In this document: positions 14,910 to 23,024 of the stretch, in pieces
Position numbering within the stretch: the stretch's first letter is position 1
Layout of the letters: the number at the start of each line of letters is the position of its first letter
IMG/VR virus record: IMGVR_UViG_3300042914_004845
Span: 1 to 32,227 of that record
Length of the DNA stretch: 32,227 nucleotides
From: a virus
Strand: one strand, 5' to 3'
The notes under the pieces: model-generated
What the model was told of the DNA's origin: nothing
The model's database searches: none
What the model saw: the letters and a program-made list of their open reading frames with translations, nothing else
Translations under genes and position numbers: made by a program

Positions 14910-15501
14910 ACATTTAGCTGATATTTATCCGAAAACGCACAATCACGAAGTGGCAAAACTGATGAATCGAACATATGGAAGCATAATTGGAAGGGCATCC
15001 ATTTTGGGATTGAAAAAGGATCCAGGATATATTCACGAATTGCTGATGATCGAGGCGCAGAAATTGCAGAAGCTTGGTGGAAACACCAGGTTTACAAAAG
15101 GAAGAACTCCGGTTAATAAGGGCGTTAAGCTGACAGCGGATCAGAAGGCTAAAATTCAATATACATTCTTTCCAAAGGGCCATATACCGGCAAATCTGAA
15201 ACCAATCGGTTCAGAGCGCATTAGTCAGGATGGATACATAATGGTAAAAATTCGCAATGGTAAATATGTGCTGAAGCATAGGCTAATTTGGGAAATGGAA
15301 CACGGCCGTGTTCCTGCCGGACACTGCCTGAAATTTATTGATGGTAATCCGCTGAACTGCGTTTTATCGAACATCCGGCTGACAACTAAAAAAGCGGTGA
15401 TGGAATTTAATCAAATTCATAACCTGCCGGATGACATTAAAGAAGTAATAAGATTGAAAACTAAAATAAACAGAATTTGCGATGCCAAAAAACAAGATTG
15501 A
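14875..15501 (+). CDS. HNH endonuclease with N-terminal SANT/Myb-like domain
   Basis: The 208-residue protein has two parts. Residues 6-47 (WTPAEDRHLADIYPK ... YGSIIGRASILGLKK) form a Myb/SANT-type helix-turn-helix. The C-terminal part is an HNH_3-type nuclease: His135 in KHRLIWE, His150 in PAGHCLKF, then Asp156-Gly-Asn158 and Asn161. The residues expected for a beta-beta-alpha metal site are present. Such proteins are often free-standing homing endonucleases, although some phage HNH proteins help packaging. A double start codon (ATGATG) makes the start uncertain by one residue. The linker contains repeated KG motifs (RFTKGRTPVNKGVK, FFPKGHIPAN), common in this family. Confidence 0.85.
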   Translation: MMKKQWTPAEDRHLADIYPKTHNHEVAKLMNRTYGSIIGRASILGLKKDPGYIHELLMIEAQKLQKLGGNTRFTKGRTPVNKGVKLTADQKAKIQYTFFPKGHIPANLKPIGSERISQDGYIMVKIRNGKYVLKHRLIWEMEHGRVPAGHCLKFIDGNPLNCVLSNIRLTTKKAVMEFNQIHNLPDDIKEVIRLKTKINRICDAKKQD

Positions 15502-15703
15502 AGATTTGCGAAACCATCTATTCGCCACTATTGAAGCCCTGCTGGATGAGGAAAACCCGATGGACATTGAACGAGCAAGGGCAGTATCGGATGTTGCCCA
15601 GGTAGTTATTAACTCCGCAAAAGTGGAAGTAATGTATATGCGCCTGACAGGCACAAACGGTACTAATTTTATTCCTGAATCAAATCAAATTGACCTGCGA
15701 TGA
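15482..15703 (+). CDS. Small helical early protein
   Basis: The 73-residue product starts 20 bases inside the HNH gene. Its core, IEDLRNHLFATIEALLDEEN followed by ARAVSDVAQVVINSAKVEV, is a helical sequence that recurs, from memory, in small early proteins of many unrelated phages. The function is unknown. It overlaps the next gene by four bases. The wide family distribution supports that it is real. Confidence 0.7.
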   Translation: MPKNKIEDLRNHLFATIEALLDEENPMDIERARAVSDVAQVVINSAKVEVMYMRLTGTNGTNFIPESNQIDLR

Positions 15704-15939
15704 ATAACCTAACAGCGTTTATATTAATGATGATTATAGGTTTAGAATCATTTCTAACCCAAAATCAGCAGATTATTCCTGGGATCCATTTATTGTTTAT
15801 TTGGGTATTAGTTCCATTTATTTTAATTCCGGCGATGGTAATGATGTTGATGGAAGCTAAAACCAAAAGTAAAAAATTTGAAATAGTTTTTTATGGCACA
15901 ATTGGGTATTTTTTAGGGGTTTATATGTTTAATGTATGA
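15700..15939 (+). CDS. Small membrane protein, three hydrophobic segments
   Basis: The 79-residue product is mostly hydrophobic. Segments lie at about residues 3-18 (NLTAFILMMIIGLESF), 27-50 (PGIHLLFIWVLVPFILIPAM) and 60-77 (FEIVFYGTIGYFLGVYM), with a lysine-rich hinge between the last two. It could be a second holin-like or superinfection-related protein, but no motif supports a specific role. It is embedded between early genes, with 4-base overlaps on both sides. Confidence 0.6.
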   Translation: MNNLTAFILMMIIGLESFLTQNQQIIPGIHLLFIWVLVPFILIPAMVMMLMEAKTKSKKFEIVFYGTIGYFLGVYMFNV

Positions 15940-16142
15940 TAAAATATACAAAATTGAACAACATGGATATGAAACAATTAATACCGTACACCGCAAAATT
16001 ATTGTGCGAGGCAGGGGTAAATAAGTCAAATTATAATTTAAGCCTGTGTTTAAAAATTTTGGGAAGTCATAGTAACCGAATCAATCTGTTATCTTGTATC
16101 ATGCGAAACGAATCGGCTATATTTGAGGCGTTAAAATGGTAA
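15936..16142 (+). CDS. Small hypothetical protein, last of the early cluster
   Basis: The 68-residue product contains helices (MKQLIPYTAKLLCEAGVNKS and LSLCLKILGSH) and three cysteines without a clear metal-binding pattern. It starts with a 4-base overlap, but inner ATG codons at 15963 and 15969 could also be used. It resembles small helical proteins rather than a known domain. A terminator follows about 40 bases after the stop, closing the early operon. Confidence 0.5.
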   Translation: MIKYTKLNNMDMKQLIPYTAKLLCEAGVNKSNYNLSLCLKILGSHSNRINLLSCIMRNESAIFEALKW

Positions 16143-16182
16143 GTGTATAAACTTGGTTAGAATTGAACAATTCATTCAAATG

Positions 16183-16206
16183 CGGCGGTCAGTGATCGCC
16201 GTTTTT
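16183..16206 (+). terminator. Intrinsic terminator closing the early cluster
   Basis: Arms CGGCG (16183-16187) and CGCCG (16197-16201), extendable inward by a G-T and further pairs, are followed by TTTTT at 16202-16206. It lies between the early gene cluster and the tape-measure pair. No full promoter is visible between it and 16234, so the downstream genes may rely on readthrough or on antitermination. Confidence 0.7.
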
Positions 16207-16223
16207 GTTTAGTCCTATATTCA

Positions 16224-16250
16224 GTCGCAAATTATGGCAACATTTGCGAC
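16224..16250. promoter_or_regulatory. Perfect 9-bp inverted repeat around a start codon
   Basis: GTCGCAAAT (16224-16232) and ATTTGCGAC (16242-16250) are exact inverted copies with nine bases between. The spacer contains the ATG at 16234. In RNA this would be a hairpin with the start codon in its loop; in DNA it resembles the GCAAAT/ATTTGC palindrome at 12971. A second in-frame ATG at 16252 sits right after the repeat. Either translational control or an operator is possible. Confidence 0.55.
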
Positions 16251-16797
16251 AATGGCGGTAAAAGAACTAAGTGTGGAAATGGTGGAGGAACTGCACGATG
16301 CAGTTGCGGCTTGGATGGAAATAGCCATCCAGCGGTTGCGCAAAAATGCAGCTGACAAAAAGCTGGAAAATACCGGGGAAAGCATTCAATCAATAGCCGG
16401 TCGGATTATTGCCGGGGCAGATGGCCAGTTTGATGCCCTGATTGATTTCAAAGCATCGGCCCGATTTGCCGATTATCGGAAAAATGTTCAGTATTCAAAG
16501 CTACCACCAGTTCAAATGCTGGCTGAATGGGTTTTGGGTAAGGGAATTGGCAAATTCAAATACATTCCTGGGTATCGGGCTGGGAGAGTCCGGCCGATTG
16601 ATGAAATTGCTGCTCGGCGCATTGCCTGGGGCGTGGCTGTTCGAAGGTATCAAAAGGGATATGGCCGAAAAAAACCGTGGTTTGCAAAATTGATGTACGG
16701 CCCATTAATCGCAATGCTTATTAAAACATCCATTGATACAATCGGGACTACATCGATCAAATTATTTGAAAACAATTTAGATAAAGAAATAAGCTAA
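16234..16797 (+). CDS. Minor tail or tail-assembly protein upstream of the tape measure
   Basis: The 187-residue product (starting MATFATMAVKEL) is helical in its first half (VEELHDAVAAWMEIAIQRLR) and basic in its second (RAGRVRPIDEIAARRIAWG, then RRYQKGYGRKKPW). Such proteins, with a GK-rich loop, commonly precede the tape measure and may be tail completion or gp10-like proteins. The last base of its stop overlaps the tape-measure start. If translation starts at the inner ATG (16252), the product loses six residues and the inverted repeat lies just upstream of the gene. No enzyme motif is seen. Confidence 0.65.
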   Translation: MATFATMAVKELSVEMVEELHDAVAAWMEIAIQRLRKNAADKKLENTGESIQSIAGRIIAGADGQFDALIDFKASARFADYRKNVQYSKLPPVQMLAEWVLGKGIGKFKYIPGYRAGRVRPIDEIAARRIAWGVAVRRYQKGYGRKKPWFAKLMYGPLIAMLIKTSIDTIGTTSIKLFENNLDKEIS

Positions 16798-19274
16798 TGG
16801 CTGGAAATAAAACCGAAACCCAAATTGGGTTAAAAATTAATGGCGAAATCGCTGCCAAAACCATCCGTGAATTAGAAAGTGAGGTAAAAAGCCTGAATCG
16901 TGAAATGCGATTGCTGCCGGTGGGCAGCCAGGAATTCGCCGATAAAGCAAAAGAACTTGGAACAGCGACTAACCGGTTAAACGAAGTAAGAAATGCCACC
17001 AGGCAGGTTCGTGAACAAATGGCGCAAGTTGGCGATACGGCGAAAAAAGCCAATGCGGATATACTTGGGATGACTAATACCGGCCGGATGATTCAGGATT
17101 TTGCTACCACATTTACTGCTGTAAGATCGGCGGTAATGGCTAATGTAGCTGCAATGGGTGCATTGCGACTGGCACTGGCTGCAACAGGAATTGGAGCAAT
17201 CATTATTGCATTGACATCATTATACACATGGTTTACAAAAACAGATGAAGGCGCAAAAAAGTTGGAGGGTATCACTACCGGGTTGGGGTTGGCGTTTAAA
17301 GTTATTACCGGGATAGTGGCGCAATTGGGTGAGGCTATTTTTAAGGCATTTGAAAATCCAAAACAGGCATTAATAGACCTTAGTAACTTAATTTTAAACA
17401 ATCTAATCAACCGATTTACAGCATTTGGAATTATTCTCGATGGCATAATTAATGCCGATATGGAAAAAATAACAAACGGAACTGTTCAATTGGGTACTGG
17501 CATTGAGAATGCCACGGTTAAGGTTAAGGAATTTAATAAGGAATTAACTGCTGCGGTGGCCGTTGGTAACGAATTGGCAGAATTAAACGATAAACTGGAT
17601 GAGGATTCGGCAAATAACCTGGTTAAAACGGCGCAGCTGGAACAGCAAATTACCCGGTTAATTCTCCAATCAAAAGATCGGACAAAAACTGAACAGGAAC
17701 GGTTGGCAATTTTGGACAGAGCCAGCGCCCTAGAACGGCAGAAACTAAACCAGGATTTGGCGATTGCGCAGCAAAAAACAAAAATTGCAGAACTGGAATT
17801 TAAGCAAATCGGCGAAAACGATGTTGCATCGGATGAAGCCAGGCGAAAATTTAGAGAGGCACAAGCTGAAGAAATAGCCCTCCGAACCGAATCGATTAAT
17901 CTACAGGAAAAAATAACAAACCGAAGAAATCAATTACTTGATTCAATCGAATCGGAACAGGAAAAATCGCTTGAAAATCAAAGAAAAATGCAGGAAGATG
18001 CCGATAAAGCAGCATTAGATTATTCGCAAAAACTGACAGATTTGAAAATTGCCAACATCAAAGATGAATATGAAAGAAAAGATGCGGAAATTATGGTGGC
18101 ATTTGAAAGAGAACTGGCAAATCTTCAGGCAAATGGCCAATTAACAGCAGAAATCGCTATAGAACTTGAAAAAAAACAGGATGCTGCGTTACTGCAAAAC
18201 CGCATTGATCGGGAAACAGCTGAAGAAGAGCGGAAGAAAAAGAAAAAAGAAGATGAGTTAAAAGCGGCAGAAGAAGAATTATTATTGGAGGAAGAACGGC
18301 AAACTATTGCCGTTGAAAGATTGGTGGCATCAGAAACGATTAAGGAAGAAAAATTATTTCAGGTTAAGCGTGCTGGGCTGGATAGGCGGTTAAAATTATT
18401 GCAGGAACAAGGATTGGGAGAAACAGCTGAAGCCAAAAAAATCGCCATTCAAATTGAAAAATTAGATATTGATCAGGCAAATAAGCGAATCGAATTAGCC
18501 AAGAAAACAAAAATAACCGAAGATCAATTGGCGCAAGCCAGACTGGATTTATTCCGTTCGACAGTTGGTGGCATAAAAGCCGCATTAGCCGAGGATGAAA
18601 CCAACCGCCGCAAATTTTCCGGAATAATTAAAGCATTAACAATCGCAGAAATTGCAATGCAGGGCGTTAAAGAAGTCCAGGGAATTTGGGCAAATGCTAA
18701 TATGAATGCCCTAAATGCACTAATTCCCGGATGGGGGCCAGCGTTTGCGGCGATTCAATCTGCATTCGCAATTACAAGAACTACTTTTGCCGCAACAAAA
18801 GCCGCCGGTATCACTTTTGAAAAAGGGGGGATGATAACGCCAAAGGGTGGATACCTGGCCAATGGTGGCCGACATTCAGAGGGCGGCATCCAATTACTCG
18901 ATGGTCGCACCGGGGCGCACCTGGGCGAGGTGGAACGAGGCGAATTTTTAACCGTGTTCAGCAGAACAGCCTACCAAAATAATAAATCAACAATTGATGC
19001 CCTGCTGAATGCGAGCCTGTACCGAGGCGGTGCGCCGATTGAGGGCAGGAAGTATGCCGATGGGGGGATGATTGATCTTGGCACAAAAGCTGGGGCTGGC
19101 GGAGATTCCGCAGCGGTAAATGTTACGCTGGCCCAGGCGCAGATTGCCGAGATGCGCCGCCTGAACGATGCGTTTACTGCGTTCCCAAAACAATTGTCTG
19201 CGGTGGTGGTTTACGAACAGCAGCAGAAACAGCATCAGGAGGCTGCGAGAATCGAAAGCCGGGCAAACGGATAA
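16797..19274 (+). CDS. Tape measure protein
   Basis: The 825-residue protein sets tail length; at about 0.15 nm per residue it predicts a tail near 120 nm. It has an N-terminal helical region, a hydrophobic stretch at about residues 107-146 (ALRLALAATGIGAIIIALTS) that could enter the host membrane, and a long coiled coil from about 230 to 620 with a charged block (EEERKKKKKEDELKAAEEE near 476-494). The C-terminus is typical of the family: glycine-rich repeats in FEKGGMITPKGGYLANGG, then GEVERGEFLTVFSR. It lies far from the other tail genes (4894-12908), between early and replication operons. That separation is unusual. Confidence 0.9.
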   Translation: MAGNKTETQIGLKINGEIAAKTIRELESEVKSLNREMRLLPVGSQEFADKAKELGTATNRLNEVRNATRQVREQMAQVGDTAKKANADILGMTNTGRMIQDFATTFTAVRSAVMANVAAMGALRLALAATGIGAIIIALTSLYTWFTKTDEGAKKLEGITTGLGLAFKVITGIVAQLGEAIFKAFENPKQALIDLSNLILNNLINRFTAFGIILDGIINADMEKITNGTVQLGTGIENATVKVKEFNKELTAAVAVGNELAELNDKLDEDSANNLVKTAQLEQQITRLILQSKDRTKTEQERLAILDRASALERQKLNQDLAIAQQKTKIAELEFKQIGENDVASDEARRKFREAQAEEIALRTESINLQEKITNRRNQLLDSIESEQEKSLENQRKMQEDADKAALDYSQKLTDLKIANIKDEYERKDAEIMVAFERELANLQANGQLTAEIAIELEKKQDAALLQNRIDRETAEEERKKKKKEDELKAAEEELLLEEERQTIAVERLVASETIKEEKLFQVKRAGLDRRLKLLQEQGLGETAEAKKIAIQIEKLDIDQANKRIELAKKTKITEDQLAQARLDLFRSTVGGIKAALAEDETNRRKFSGIIKALTIAEIAMQGVKEVQGIWANANMNALNALIPGWGPAFAAIQSAFAITRTTFAATKAAGITFEKGGMITPKGGYLANGGRHSEGGIQLLDGRTGAHLGEVERGEFLTVFSRTAYQNNKSTIDALLNASLYRGGAPIEGRKYADGGMIDLGTKAGAGGDSAAVNVTLAQAQIAEMRRLNDAFTAFPKQLSAVVVYEQQQKQHQEAARIESRANG

Positions 19275-19286
19275 CCGTTTGCTTTT
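19263..19286 (+). terminator. Intrinsic terminator overlapping the tape measure stop
   Basis: Perfect 8-base arms GCAAACGG (19263-19270) and CCGTTTGC (19275-19282) with a 4-base loop are followed by TTTT at 19283-19286. The stop codon (19272-19274) lies in the loop region, so the gene end and the terminator share sequence. It separates the tape-measure pair from the replication operon. Confidence 0.75.
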
Positions 19287-19317
19287 AAATTTACTTTTCA
19301 TTTGCTTTTTTTATAAT

Positions 19318-19350
19318 TCAGCCGGAGGTTTCTGGCTGAGTTCTGTTTTT
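19318..19350 (+). terminator. Possible second terminator before the replication operon
   Basis: Arms TCAGCC (19318-19323) and GGCTGA (19334-19339) enclose a 10-base loop; a T run is at 19346-19350, six bases after the stem. The gap between stem and T run makes this weaker than the terminator just upstream. It may act as a back-up. Confidence 0.4.
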
Positions 19351-19358
19351 AACTTAAT

Positions 19359-19390
19359 TTTGTAAACTGGGAAAAAGTTGTATAAAGTTG
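19359..19390 (+). promoter_or_regulatory. Candidate promoter of the replication operon
   Basis: TTTG at 19359-19362 and TAAAGTTG at 19383-19390 are 20 bases apart; the second differs from TAnnTTTG at one position. The start would be near 19397, about 15 bases before the ATG at 19412. An exact TAATTTTG also occurs at 19355-19362 but lacks a good -33 partner. The paired AAGTTG words at 19375 and 19385 resemble those at 24857 and 24866. Confidence 0.5.
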
Positions 19391-19411
19391 CAAAAAATAA
19401 AACAGAACAAA

Positions 19412-19627
19412 ATGGCTATACGAAGAAAAGACAGACCTAAATATTTGGCCCAGTTGTCCGAGGTTCGGCAAAACACCTATTTTGGATATGGCGAAAAGGT
19501 TTTTGCGGCTGCGCAAAAATCAGGGAAACAAATAACCCACAAAGAAATTTACCGGGTGGTTTCGGGCCAGCTGAAAAGTTGGGAAATTTTGAACATTATA
19601 AAAGCGGTATTGGCCGAGGAAATATGA
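19412..19627 (+). CDS. Small possible DNA-binding protein upstream of the primase
   Basis: The ATG at 19412 gives 71 residues; an earlier start at 19388 is possible but lies in the promoter. The protein is basic at its N-terminus (AIRRKDRPKYLAQL). It then contains helices around KVFAAAQKSGKQITHKEIYR and VVSGQLKSWEILNIIKAVL. The second part resembles a helix-turn-helix of the type found in small Bacteroidota regulators, although the match is loose. It overlaps the primase start by four bases, so the two are co-translated. A replication regulator or origin-binding protein is a reasonable guess. Confidence 0.6.
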   Translation: MAIRRKDRPKYLAQLSEVRQNTYFGYGEKVFAAAQKSGKQITHKEIYRVVSGQLKSWEILNIIKAVLAEEI

Positions 19628-22494
19628 TTGAAGTAAGTTTTTTCGAGGGCGGCATCGCAGTAACGAGGCCAACCAAAACCGTATCGCTGGAGTGGGCGAT
19701 TGACTATATCAGGGAGGGGCGAGGATATGCCACCATCCGGCCGGTCAGAATTGAAAAGGATGATAAGAAAAAGAAGGAACTGAAAAAACGCTGTTCCTAC
19801 TTTACATTTTCCGGAACTTTTTCTGCCCGAAATGCCGGGAGCCTGGTTAAGCATTCCGGCCTGATAACGCTGGATTTCGATGATGTGGGAGATGTGGAGG
19901 CCGTGGCACTCCAGCTGATGGAAGATCGTTACATTATGGTAATGTTTAGGAGTACCGGCGGCGAGGGATTAAAAGCACTGGCCAAAATTGACCCGGATCG
20001 GCATTTGGAATCATTTGTGTCGCTGGCTAAATATTTCCACCATAAATATGGGCTGACACTGGATGCATCCGGGAAAGATGTTTGCCGGGCCTGTTTTGAA
20101 AGTATCGATGAAAACATATATGTAAACGAAAATTCCAGCGTTTACCTGCCGGACATCGAAATGGAGGTCGATATGGAAACTGGCGAGGTAATAACTCAGG
20201 AACGGCAGTATCCAAAATTTGAAATTAAATCCGAAATGGAATATGTTCAGGGCATTGCCGACCAAATATCCAATAAAGGAATCGACCTGACCATTGGATA
20301 TAATGAATGGCTGAAGATTGGGTTTTCGCTGGCATCACTAGGCGAGGCTGGTCGGCCGTTATTTCACCAATTAAGCCGACAGAGTAACGATTATAATGAA
20401 AAGGATACCGAACTAAAATTTGATAATTGCCTGAAAACAACAACCTGGCGAGATCCGGCCTATTTCTTGAGCCAGGCAAAAAAAGCTGGTTGCGATATGC
20501 GTAAATTCATCCGTACGGAAATAAGCCGTACAGCTGAACCGGGAGCAAGTCGGGAGCAAGCCGGGAGCAAGTCGGAAGAAGATGAAGAAAGGGTAAGCAA
20601 TGTGCTGGCCATCCGGTTTCCGGTGAAGCTGACAAAATCCGAGGAAAAGGAATGCGGCGATTTTGTGCGGAAATACGGATTTCTCAGCTGGAAAAACATT
20701 ACCTACATTGGCAAAATTCGTGATGGCGAAATGACATTTGAACCGAAATCCAATTTCTCGATGACACCGCACTACCTGGTTACCGATGAAGAGGGCAAGA
20801 CAACCAGGATTATCGAATTCACGAATTCAAAAAAAGAACGGAGGATTGACCATATCACCACCGATGCATTTGTTTCGGTGGATGCTTTCGCCAAATATGT
20901 GGAGCGAGGTAATTTTTGGTCGCTGTTTGATCGCCGGGAGTGGACTAAGGTAAAATCGTGGCTGTATGAGGTAACACCGGCCGCAAAAGAAATCAACACA
21001 CTGGGGCAGCAGGAAGATGGGTTTTTTGCATTTTCCAATGGGATCCTGGCAGATGGAAAATTTCACGAAATCAATAATCTTGGCATTGTAAGCCTGAAAA
21101 ACAAAAATTATTTTTTTCCGGCGCTGAGTGATATATACCGCACTAACCGCATGACTTACCAATTTGAACGAGAATTCATTCATACAAGGCGAAATGTGGC
21201 GTTCAGTAGCTGGGCGGAATTGTTCTGCAAAGTGTACGGCGAGAATGGCCGGATAGGATTAATGTATTGTTGTATGGCGATGTTTTCGGATATCGTTTTC
21301 AAAACGGATGGATTTTTCCCGATGCTGTATTTGTACGGCAAACCTGAATCCGGAAAATCCACAATGGCCTATTCAATTCTAAGTCTTCTGCACAAAACAG
21401 AGGGCAAAAGTGTGGGTAGCAATATAAATTCAGTATCAATGGCTGCGCTATTTCGAAAGCTGGGCCAAGTGCGCAATGGTATGGTTCTGCTGGAGGAGTA
21501 CAACAACGAACTTGACACGAAACAGGTTGAAATCCTGAAGCAAATTTGGAATCGTGATGCTTATCTGAAGGCCGACAGCAGCCAATCCAATACATCGAAT
21601 CGAACGGTAAGCCACCAAATCGAATCCAGCGTGGTAATCACAGGGCAGCATCTTCCGGTTGCCGATGTGGCCCTGTTTACCAGGGTAATACTTTTGCAGT
21701 TTTTCAAAAACGATGGATTTTCGGAAGAATCGATGGAACTGATCAGCGATTTGAAATCGCTGCAAAACGAGAGCCTGACCCAAATCGCCACCAGCATTTT
21801 GAAGCACCGGCCGGAAATGGAAGAAAATTATGCGGCTAATTACAAGTACTGGAAAAAGCGATATGCAAAACGATTTGTCGGCACTAATGTAAGCCGGATT
21901 GGCCAGCATTGCGCCATTGTGATGGCCATCTATCAAACGCTATCCGGCAAACTGAATTTTCCATTTTTGGAAGAAGAACTGCGGATTTCGCTAGAAAAAA
22001 TTGCGGAGGCGCAAAACGGAATGATGCAGAACAGCGAAGAAAGCAGCCAGTTTTGGGAGGCAATGGCTTACCTAGTTCACTCCGGCATACTGGAGGAAAA
22101 CCGCCAGTTTACATTCCGGGAAATGAATCAAATTGCAGTGCGCAGAGATACGGCAAAATCGGAAACTATCCATAATTTTCCGCAATTATCTGAGGTGATG
22201 TTTATTCGCCTGAATCAAATTCAACCAGTGTATGCAAAGGAAATGCGCCAGCGAGGGCAGAAGTACATGGATTCAGATACCCTAAGATCGTATCTGAAAA
22301 ATTCACCTGCCTACATCGGCGAAAAGAAGTCGATGAAATTCGGCGAATCAAATTCATCGGCAATGGTGTTTAATTATTCATTATTGCAGGAAGATTTTTC
22401 ACTGCGTAAAATCGCATTTATGGCCGACACCAGCGAAACGCAGCTGATGACACCTGACCATCTCGAAATTGAAACTGAAATTGTACCATTCTAA
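19624..22494 (+). CDS. VirE/BT4734-type primase fused to an SF3-like helicase
   Basis: The ATG at 19624 gives 956 residues. Residues 1-170 form a BT4734-like primase domain: LITLDFDDV (Asp84, Asp86) matches the metal-binding DxD, RSTGGEGLKALAKID (109-123) the second motif, and DVCRACFES the third. About 219-292 (YNEWLKIGFSLASLG ... WRDPAYFLSQAKKAG) is a PriCT-like linker. The ATPase domain has a Walker A GKPESGKST (572-580), a Walker B MVLLEEYNN (Glu624-Glu625), and an arginine (Arg687 in TRVILL) at the position of an arginine finger. The protein probably primes and unwinds phage DNA. No separate DNA polymerase is recognised. Confidence 0.9.
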   Translation: MIEVSFFEGGIAVTRPTKTVSLEWAIDYIREGRGYATIRPVRIEKDDKKKKELKKRCSYFTFSGTFSARNAGSLVKHSGLITLDFDDVGDVEAVALQLMEDRYIMVMFRSTGGEGLKALAKIDPDRHLESFVSLAKYFHHKYGLTLDASGKDVCRACFESIDENIYVNENSSVYLPDIEMEVDMETGEVITQERQYPKFEIKSEMEYVQGIADQISNKGIDLTIGYNEWLKIGFSLASLGEAGRPLFHQLSRQSNDYNEKDTELKFDNCLKTTTWRDPAYFLSQAKKAGCDMRKFIRTEISRTAEPGASREQAGSKSEEDEERVSNVLAIRFPVKLTKSEEKECGDFVRKYGFLSWKNITYIGKIRDGEMTFEPKSNFSMTPHYLVTDEEGKTTRIIEFTNSKKERRIDHITTDAFVSVDAFAKYVERGNFWSLFDRREWTKVKSWLYEVTPAAKEINTLGQQEDGFFAFSNGILADGKFHEINNLGIVSLKNKNYFFPALSDIYRTNRMTYQFEREFIHTRRNVAFSSWAELFCKVYGENGRIGLMYCCMAMFSDIVFKTDGFFPMLYLYGKPESGKSTMAYSILSLLHKTEGKSVGSNINSVSMAALFRKLGQVRNGMVLLEEYNNELDTKQVEILKQIWNRDAYLKADSSQSNTSNRTVSHQIESSVVITGQHLPVADVALFTRVILLQFFKNDGFSEESMELISDLKSLQNESLTQIATSILKHRPEMEENYAANYKYWKKRYAKRFVGTNVSRIGQHCAIVMAIYQTLSGKLNFPFLEEELRISLEKIAEAQNGMMQNSEESSQFWEAMAYLVHSGILEENRQFTFREMNQIAVRRDTAKSETIHNFPQLSEVMFIRLNQIQPVYAKEMRQRGQKYMDSDTLRSYLKNSPAYIGEKKSMKFGESNSSAMVFNYSLLQEDFSLRKIAFMADTSETQLMTPDHLEIETEIVPF

Positions 22495-22496
22495 TT

Positions 22497-22688
22497 ATGC
22501 CCGATATTTCAATGTGTAAAAACGATTGCTGTTCACTATCGGAACAGTGTTACCGATTCCGGGCAATTCCGGATGAATTCAGACAAGCATTTGCCGATTT
22601 TCATCCGAACGATGATGGCCAGTGCGATTTTTTTATTTTAGACAAAAATTTTTATTCAGCAGATTATGAAGGCGATTTTGAAATTTGA
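22497..22688 (+). CDS. Small cysteine-rich protein
   Basis: The 63-residue product has cysteines in MCKNDCCSLSEQCYRF plus one in GQCDFF, giving five candidates for metal or iron-sulfur binding. The rest is acidic and aromatic. It begins two bases after the primase stop and overlaps the next gene by 23 bases. Similar cysteine-rich small proteins occur in replication operons of Bacteroidota phages, from memory. The function is unknown. Confidence 0.65.
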   Translation: MPDISMCKNDCCSLSEQCYRFRAIPDEFRQAFADFHPNDDGQCDFFILDKNFYSADYEGDFEI

Positions 22689-22896
22689 TTTAAGCGATAT
22701 TGATGAAAAGGATGAGCATTTCAGGTGCATCAAATCTTTGGATATGGCTTTGGCTTTGTATCAAATTGGAGAAAAATTGAATGATACTTTGGACACCAGC
22801 GAAGATGGACAAACAATAAATGGTGTCAAATTGCAACAGGACATTCAGGATATATTTGCCGATTATGATATTAACCTGGATAAATTAATTCGATGA
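22666..22896 (+). CDS. Small acidic protein of the replication operon
   Basis: The 76-residue product starts MKAILKFDLSDIDEKDEHFR, then a helix (KSLDMALALYQIGEKLNDTL) and an acidic C-terminal helix. The strand-then-helix beginning is common in small proteins of Bacteroidota phages and has no assigned function. It overlaps both neighbours, by 23 bases upstream and four bases downstream. No motif is visible. Confidence 0.65.
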   Translation: MKAILKFDLSDIDEKDEHFRCIKSLDMALALYQIGEKLNDTLDTSEDGQTINGVKLQQDIQDIFADYDINLDKLIR

Positions 22897-23024
22897 AAAA
22901 AACCAAAACAAGTAATGGCCCAACAACCAAAACAACATTCGGAAAGCGGCGAGAAGGAAAGCACACCAAAAGCACTGGCCCGAAAAAATCTAAACCAAAA
23001 CGCTACCGAGGTCAGGGGCGATAA
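22893..23024 (+). CDS. Very basic 43-residue protein
   Basis: The ATG at 22893 overlaps the preceding stop (ATGA) and the frame encodes a peptide with many lysines and arginines, ending KSKPKRYRGQGR. That ending is familiar from small basic proteins in Bacteroidota phages (from memory), which supports that it is translated. It may bind nucleic acid. Most of it (110 bases) is overlapped by the next gene in another frame, so both are probably real, or the next gene starts later. Confidence 0.6.
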   Translation: MKKTKTSNGPTTKTTFGKRREGKHTKSTGPKKSKPKRYRGQGR

